The notes beneath the pieces were generated by a model. It was not told the DNA's origin. It searched no databases and saw only the letters and a list, made by a program, of their open reading frames with translations. A program made the translations under genes and the position numbers. Below are positions 58,310 through 64,000 of a stretch of 64,000 bases of DNA, in pieces (position 1 is the first letter of the stretch; the number at the start of each line of letters is the position of its first letter). Location of the stretch: NCBI GenBank assembly GCA_026745465.1, contig JACYXH010000429.1:4203878-4267877 (forward strand). The letters are read 5' to 3'. Source of the stretch: Lota lota. Lineage: Eukaryota > Chordata > Actinopteri > Gadiformes > Lotidae.

Positions 58310-61300
58310 AGATGTGAGACCGCCAAGTGCAATGCAATCTAAACCCACTAAGACATCATAGTATCCATTGCAGCAATCTGCTCCTTGCTCAAGAATATGA
58401 TGCAGTACTTATCTCTAACTAAAATTACTAAACTAAACTCTGTCATGTAAAATTTAACAAGGCCTGGAGGTATATGCCTAATTGAAGGCATTATCAAATA
58501 ATGCTGCAACACACACACACACACACACCACTGCTGTGCCACCACCGTAACCGCGGCGATCGGCAGCCATGGCACAAGCCGAGACCAAAAATGGCGAATT
58601 TTTTAGGAAGATGGTGATTAGCGATTAGAGGGGGCCGAACGCTCCTGCGGGATGTTTAATCTCCACTCAAAGTGGTTAATGTACTTGCTAAATGAACTGC
58701 TCCCCATCCATAATAACACTTAGAGCGGCGAGGAGTCCAGATTACTAAACAGCATGCGGCACGGTTTAAGTTTTTTTAAAACACTCACTTAAACAGGAAA
58801 TAAATAAAGAAACAACAAATCCCCTGGGATGACCGTGGATATCCGCGGGACTGGGTAGTCTGTGAGGGAGAGACGGGTGGGGCTGGGGGGGATGTGGGGG
58901 TAGGGAGGGTGGGGGGAGTAGTGAGGGAGGTAATGCAATCAAGGGTGCCGAGGGAGACGCGCAGTAAGAAAGACGCAAGCAGCGGTGTCAACAAGCTCCG
59001 ATGTCCTTTTATTTTCCTCTCGGAGCGAGGAGAGAGAGAGTAAGGTGATGGTAGAGCGAGAACAAGAGAACCAGAGTGAGAGAGAGGGAGAGAAAGAGAG
59101 AGAGAGAAAGAGAGAGAGAAAGAGAATGAAAGGCTTTCACTGTACAAGGCAGCCATTTCTGCCTCCCAAACGGGACATGCAGAACATGCAAGGTTGTTGT
59201 AGCACGGCCACCGATCACTGTCGCGTTTACCCGGTGACAATAGTTGGGTAAAGATGACCTTTCGTGTTATTTACGGCACAAGGCGTGAACTTCATTTGTT
59301 CGACAAACAGCTCCTTCCCACGCATGGTGGTTTCGTGCCTAAGGTGCTGAATTGTCATCAACACCTGTGTGGTCATGCAGAGGTCGATGGGAAAACTTTT
59401 GTTTTTCGTAGCGACCGTTGTTGTAACATAAGTATTCTTAAAAAAAAAACATTTCAATGGTAGGAAGGAAAATGGATGAAGGATGGATCCCAGAGGAGAG
59501 CATGGGATTTCTTTTTCACAACTTGCCACTTGCGCCTGTCCTCAAACTCATCTGCCGCTCCCCTGAACAGTAAATTCATGTGACCCTCCAGTCCCCCTTT
59601 CACTACCCTTCATCTGCTATCCAAAGCCCTTCATAGCTTGTGCTGTTGGTCTTGCCTTCGAATAGAGGGAGGCCAGCCAACACAGACTAAAGGCGCTCAG
59701 AGTTTGGAAGTGACATTTCTCCACGCCTGAGGTTGGTTGGTTGGTTGGTGGCCCCAGCAAGAGGTGGGAGAACCAAGGGGAGGTGGCTGTGCATGTGGTG
59801 GTGGTGGTGGTTGAGGCGGTGTCAGAAGGGGGGGGGGGGGGCAGCCAGGGAGCAGGGGAGAGTGGGTGGTGGTGGGGTAACAGGGAGAGGTTTAGGATAG
59901 CCTCTCCTTTTAATTTACTAATTAAGCACGCAAATGAAATCTTAACAGGCTACTCAGACCGGGCGAACCTCGTGGGAGAGGGAAAGGCATTAGCGGTTGA
60001 TTATACTTTGTCCATAAGGACAGAGAGGGAAAAAAAAGGACTGGGAAATATGGTTTTGCTCCCACTGAATGGGGGGATGGCTAAGCCCCTGGCAGCAGAG
60101 CGGAACCACCGTCTGCATGGAATGAATCAAACATGCCGCATATACAGGAACAACTTGCTGACGCACACATGTATGCAGACAGCTACCCACCCACGCACAC
60201 ACACCCATGTGCATATCCACATGCTCACACACACGCATACAACAGCACACATACATGCACATGCACGCACGCACGCACGCACCGACGCACGCACACACAC
60301 AAATCACACAACAATAGAATAAAGAGTCAACCACACAAATGATTCCAGTACACTATGGAGAAATATTAGTGGCACAAATCACATTTACGCAGGATGTCTG
60401 CAGCGGGACTGAAATTTCCAGAGTTTTTAGTTTCCAACTCCTTCTACTTTGTTTGTGCCGACTCCGTCTTCCCTCCCATTGTGACAGACGTACATAATGG
60501 CCCACATCACTCAGCTCAGGTGAAAGCTCTTTGCAATCGGAGACAGGAAAACTGTCAGCCATCCCTTAAATTACCACCAAGCACTCAGTCTTTCTCTCGC
60601 TCACAATCAGACTTGTTTCAATTGAAGCGGCAACCCACTAGTGCGCTAATCCCAAAGTGAATATGCCCTGTAGGGAACCAGGTTCGATTCCACTGTCCAA
60701 AATATACAGAAACACAAACAACTCTTCTTTCCAAGCCTCTCCCCACGGTGTGTCCTGACTCCTGCACCCTGGCAGCTAGAGCAGTGAATCCCAACCCGTG
60801 GGCCGCAGCCCAGGTGCTGTAATTGGGTCGCTAAATTATTCATCTCAAAAAACATTTTTCAACAAATATATATACATTGCTATGAAAAAGAATGTTAGTT
60901 GTATTTTTCTGATAAAATGTATCATGACTTTAATATTTTGTATTTTTGTATGCATTTCACTGAAATTATCTTAAATTTTTTCATAATTCCCCTTTATTCC
61001 CCTGGGGAATTATGTTACCAAGTAAGGGCTTGTGCTCCCTTCTTTAGGTCAGCTACGTTCTTTAGCTCAGCTACGGTCCTCAAAATGATCCCATAGGGAA
61101 GGGGGCCTCGAGGCCAAAGAGGTCCGAGACCTATCGGAGGTGGGGCATCGTGTCGCCAGCAGCGTCCTCTTACCTTGAACACGTCCTGCGTGTCGTCCAT
61201 GCAGTACACCCTGATGTTGTACTCCAGCGTGGAGCAGTAGGCATCCGAGAACAGCACCAGCCGCAGCCGCTTGGCCGCGCCCATGTGCAGCGACTCCCCC

Positions 61301-61407
61301 ACCAGGGCGAAGCGGCCCATCTGCTCCAAGAACACCCTGCACGTCTCCGCCTCCAGCTGGCAGTAGTACGGGTCCGACGGGTGCTCCTCGCCCATGAGCA
61401 ACACATC
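45711..61407 (-). CDS. unc5a: netrin receptor UNC5A, C-terminal part (5' partial)
   Basis: Single-pass netrin receptor for repulsive axon guidance and dependence-receptor apoptosis; only the last 297 residues are here. Minus-strand exons, phases consistent: 61407-61174, 52484-52335, 49553-49389, 49011-48833, 45876-45711 (TAG). The first ends ZU5 and opens UPA ([37 protein letters not shown]). The next two give the UPA core ([62 protein letters not shown]). The last two encode the death domain ([51 protein letters not shown]) and end [12 protein letters not shown]5 family membership is secure. UNC5A rather than B, C or D is inferred from position beside pdlim7/cltb/higd2a (human 5q35). ZU5 start, transmembrane and Ig/TSP exons lie beyond 64000. 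Confidence 0.9.
45955..46215. repeat. palindromic element in unc5a last intron
   Basis: Arms gtgtgtggatggtggctggt (from 45961) and taaaccagccaccaccacac (from 46078) are inverted copies, 22 of 23 positions with one 1-nt gap. Between them lies a second, weaker inverted pair (cacacctg with caggt). It is followed by tttaacaataaaccggtttt and caccaccctgtgtcc, like the tail of a mobile element. I cannot name the family. Confidence 0.45.
46539..46648 (+). repeat. 110-bp duplicated segment, copy B
   Basis: Direct copy of 42861-42970 with nine mismatches. Copy B lies in the last intron of unc5a, so the two copies flank the terminal death-domain exon. Confidence 0.9.
47081..47225. repeat. GT tract with variant TG-rich extension
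   Basis: Pure GT 47081-47114, then imperfect units with gtaggtgtttgtattagt repeated at about 30-bp intervals. Confidence 0.85.
47226..48754 (-). other. unc5a last intron, remaining part
   Basis: Unique AT-rich sequence without visible exon or repeat. Confidence 0.55.
48755..48798. repeat. tandem 24-bp repeat beside unc5a splice donor
   Basis: tacaggtcatggtaacct occurs at 48757 and again at 48781, starting about 50 bp from the donor of exon 49011-48833. Confidence 0.8.
49147..49225. repeat. (CA)n microsatellite
   Basis: About 39 CA units in the unc5a intron between the exons at 49011 and 49389. Confidence 0.97.
50261..50330. repeat. 10-bp higher-order CT repeat
   Basis: Units gctctctctc (three perfect plus one variant) switch to acactctctc (three). 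Confidence 0.9.
50555..50590. repeat. (GAA)12 repeat
   Basis: Perfect GAA triplets, able to form triplex DNA. Confidence 0.95.
52085..52123. repeat. (ATA/AAT)n repeat
   Basis: Perfect AAT triplets in the intron upstream of the UPA exon. Confidence 0.9.
52485..52700. repeat. degenerate GA-rich repeat
   Basis: Purine-rich gggagagaga-atggga-type units directly abutting the unc5a exon acceptor at 52485; on the coding strand this is an extended polypyrimidine tract. Confidence 0.85.
52872..52896. repeat. poly-G tract (25 G)
   Basis: Uninterrupted run of 25 G. Confidence 0.95.
53017..53098. repeat. interrupted (GT)n microsatellite
   Basis: Two GT tracts separated by gaatgcgtgcatata. Confidence 0.95.
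53587..53673. repeat. (GA)43 microsatellite
   Basis: About 87 bp of perfect GA; purine mirror repeat. Confidence 0.97.
54796..55093. repeat. complex GT-rich repeat
   Basis: Repeated tgtgtgtgtgagacgtgtg and tgtgtgatgtgtttctgaga units, with a longer duplication: 54819-54862 resembles 54918-54966. Confidence 0.8.
55472..55507. repeat. (GT)n microsatellite
   Basis: About 18 GT units. Confidence 0.9.
55829..55866. repeat. (TCC)12 repeat
   Basis: Perfect TCC triplets. Confidence 0.9.
58011..58145. repeat. imperfect GT-rich repeat
   Basis: GT tract broken by tttgtgtgtgcc and tatgtatgta units. A CA tract lies 120 bp further at 58266-58311. Confidence 0.9.
59027..59126. repeat. GA-rich repeat
   Basis: gagagaaagagagaga-type purine-rich tract. 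Confidence 0.85.
60180..60305. repeat. CA/GCAC-rich repeat
   Basis: CA-rich with a GCAC core (cacgcacgcacgcacgcacc) and cgacgcacgcac. Confidence 0.85.
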
Positions 61408-61503
61408 CTGGAGGAAATCAAAGAAAGATAAACACACAAACGGTGAGTCGTGGAGGGGTGACTGTCGTCAGACGGTGCACACATAGCTGAGCAGTTGGTT
61501 CAT

Positions 61504-61532
61504 GGGGGGGGGGGGGGGGGGGGGGGGGGGGG
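61504..61532. repeat. poly-G tract (29 G)
   Basis: Uninterrupted 29 G, about 100 bp upstream of the first unc5a exon in the window (on its coding strand 29 C). Confidence 0.95.
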
Positions 61533-61568
61533 TGATGAACCTGTGTCTATGTGTGTGTATTGGTCTGA

Positions 61569-61580
61569 GTGTGTGTGTCT

Positions 61581-61617
<37 letters not shown>
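61569..61617. repeat. (GT)n microsatellite
   Basis: GT tract with one tctgagt interruption. Confidence 0.9.
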
Positions 61618-61618
<1 letters not shown>

Positions 61619-63037
61619 CTCTCATGTGCATGTCTTTGTTCCTGACAAATCTGAAGGACATTTGTGCAGGGCAGTTTCAAGGGGCAGGCACTAAATCAAA
61701 AGTCTTGAAAACCCCAAGACCTTAAAATGCTTGAACCACCACCACCACTCCCTCTCTCATCGTTTGCATATGCGAACAATGAAAGAGAGGGAGTGGCAGG
61801 AGGGGGTTCAGATAAGAAGTCCTGCTTTTGTTTTTTGCCTCTGCTTCCTTTGTAAATGAAGAATGCTTAGCTGCATGCTAAAATGCAGACGCACGCATAC
61901 GCACATGCACATACACAGACACACACACACACACACACACACACCCCTTGCTTTAAAGACACGTATCTTTTAGAACACAATCAGTTGACTAAATAATGCA
62001 TGAAAGAGGTACTCAATTGACATGAAAGAGGACTCCATTGGATTCCTGGCAAAAAATAGCTGCTTTTTTAAAGAAGAGGAAAAGCTGTGGAAATCCAGTA
62101 AATATCGGATTATTGGTATTTCCACCACCCTACCGAACATGTTGTAAAGGACCTTCTGCTTGTTGCGGAAGAAAAAATAATGCATAATCACCAGATGTCT
62201 TCAAATATCGCCTCTACTGCTTCAAAACTAACATTACTTTTTAAAAGAACAGAGTGCACAATGATGAAAAGAAGGAACAGACAAAAAATCAAGGATAACT
62301 TAATCACCGTTAAGACACCAGACCTCAGTGTTGCACCACAAGGTACCTCCTTTGACACACATCTTGCATCATCCCAGCATGGCGGAGGGAAGTGTTCTAT
62401 CCACGCCGTTCTGCTCGGCTCGCCCCCAGTCTAATTTGACAGGCGCAAATTGGACCCACAACATTTCCTCCTCAAATCCCATCATGCCATTGAACTGACT
62501 CTTCCCATTAGCCAATCAACCTGAAGAAAGACTATCTCCCATCTGCCAAGCAGTCTCTCTATCTCCGTCACTACACCCCCCCCACACCATCACCATCACC
62601 ACCCCTCCCCCCCCCTTCCTGCATTGATCGGACCAGACACCCTCTTCGTTAATACAATTAATATTGACACAGTTCATTTCCCATGGAACCACCGCGGAGT
62701 CTCGCCTTTTCCCGTCGTCGTAATATTTCCACAAGTGTGGCGGAAGAGGGAGGTGGCTCAATTACAGCGGCACTCGATATCCCACGCGTGCACCACTCAT
62801 TTCCCTCTCGTCTTCCCTTCCCTTTCCTCTGCTGCTGCTTTCCACCCTCACTCTCTTTTTTTCCCTTCCCTTATACAGCAGTTGGTTAGCACTCTCAATT
62901 TCTCTCTTTCCAACTCCTTTTCCCTTATCTGGGCCCCTTATCCTTTAATTTGTGCAGCCTAAAAGCACCATTATCCAACTCCACTACTCTTTTCTCTCTC
63001 TCTTACTTTCTTCCTCCCTCCACCTCCCGCACACTCA

Positions 63038-63039
<2 letters not shown>

Positions 63040-63114
<75 letters not shown>
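63040..63114. repeat. (CA)37 microsatellite
   Basis: About 75 bp of perfect CA. Confidence 0.97.
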
Positions 63115-63116
<2 letters not shown>

Positions 63117-63482
63117 TCCATTCCAATGTGGGACACTGATTGGTGATTCTTTTTTGGCTCCTGTTCTTGTATTGCCACCTTACTCTCTCTCTCTCTCCCT
63201 CTCTCCCCTCCTCTCACTCTCTCTCCCTCTCCCTCTCTCCTTCTTTCTCTATCTGGTGAGACGGGCCAGCCGGTACCACTGGGCTATATTTGGGACAGCG
63301 GATGATTAAAAGTAAGAATCTAACCTCCACCTCAGACAGGGCCATTCCATGCCCTCAAACACCCCGCCACACACACACACACACATGCAGGCACACGCAC
63401 GCACACACTCACACACACAGGGAGCCTGAATAATTGATGCACAGTATCGAACATGAAAGAAAAGGTACTAGGCATATCAGTA

Positions 63483-63748
<266 letters not shown>

Positions 63749-64000
63749 TAAGATCTCAGTGGCTGGAGGGCGGAGATGGGCCTAAAGATTATCCTAAATG
63801 AGTGTTATTTAGCCTTTTATGTCTGGTTGTGGTTGTGTGTGTGTGTGTCCATTTGTGTGTATAGCTTTGTGTTGTCTACAAAATTGGTCAATTTAAATGT
63901 AGGGGGGAATTTACTTTTCCTTCCTTCCAGCCGTATCAGAGAAAAATAAATATTTGCAGCTTGTGATAATTTGAAATGTTCTTGGAGTGTATGTGAGGGA

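Larger units (their letters stand above)
52485..61173 (-). other. unc5a 8.7-kb intron
   Basis: Longest intron in the window. Apart from the simple repeats listed separately it holds long unique stretches (53700-54780, 56230-57900, 58550-58980, 59860-60160) with homeobox-like taatta motifs and balanced composition; candidate regulatory DNA. No coding exon recognised. Confidence 0.5.
61408..63482 (-). other. unc5a intron, right side of window
   Basis: Intronic on the minus strand. Unique DNA with simple repeats (G29, GT, CA at 61918-61943, CA at 63040-63114, CT-rich 63180-63250). No further UNC5 exon was found, so the rest of ZU5 lies past 64000. Confidence 0.55.

Noticed and set aside
59741..60322. 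193-codon plus-strand open frame
   Set aside because: Gly/Val-rich start from GGT repeats and Thr/His-rich end from CA repeats; no conserved motif and no splice context.

Overview
The window is a piece of a vertebrate nuclear chromosome, almost certainly from a ray-finned (teleost) fish. The genes are split by GT/AG introns, the proteins are recognisable orthologues of human genes, introns are fairly compact, and the non-coding DNA is full of CA/GT, GA and G/C-homopolymer tracts and short repeats typical of fish genomes. I see no prokaryotic operon, CRISPR array, IS element or virus.

Layout, left to right. (1) 1-6350, plus strand: the last nine coding exons and 3'UTR of ankhd1 (ankyrin-repeat/KH-domain protein); its 5' part lies before the window. 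(2) About 6350-8130: intergenic DNA with a decayed coding-like patch and a fish interspersed repeat. (3) 8135-8891, plus: complete two-exon higd2a, a respiratory-chain assembly factor. (4) 12583-8946, minus: complete six-exon clathrin light chain gene (cltb), tail to tail with higd2a. (5) About 12.6-15.8 kb: upstream region shared by cltb (minus) and pdlim7 (plus). (6) 15880-41274, plus: pdlim7 (Enigma; PDZ plus three LIM domains) with twelve constitutive coding exons, a pair of frame-equivalent alternative exons, an in-frame cassette exon and an alternative last exon with its own poly(A) signal that removes all LIM domains. (7) 61407-45711, minus: the last five coding exons of a netrin receptor of the UNC5 family, most likely unc5a, covering the end of ZU5, the UPA domain and the death domain; the extracellular and transmembrane exons lie beyond the window. 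Its 3'UTR may run to about 41744, almost meeting the pdlim7 3' end.

The five genes do not form a pathway. Their link is synteny: all have human counterparts on distal chromosome 5q, but ANKHD1 sits in another band (5q31) from HIGD2A, CLTB, UNC5A and PDLIM7 (5q35), so the fish arrangement is locally rearranged.

The most interesting points are isoform architecture in pdlim7 (a 17-nt microexon with the same phases as the 197-nt exon before it, plus a LIM-less terminal exon followed by a 48-50 bp minisatellite), a 110-bp direct duplication flanking the death-domain exon of unc5a, an exon-like fragment of ankhd1 inside its own intron, and a 265-bp nearly pure cytosine tract at the right end. I did not find evidence of a wholly new biological system.
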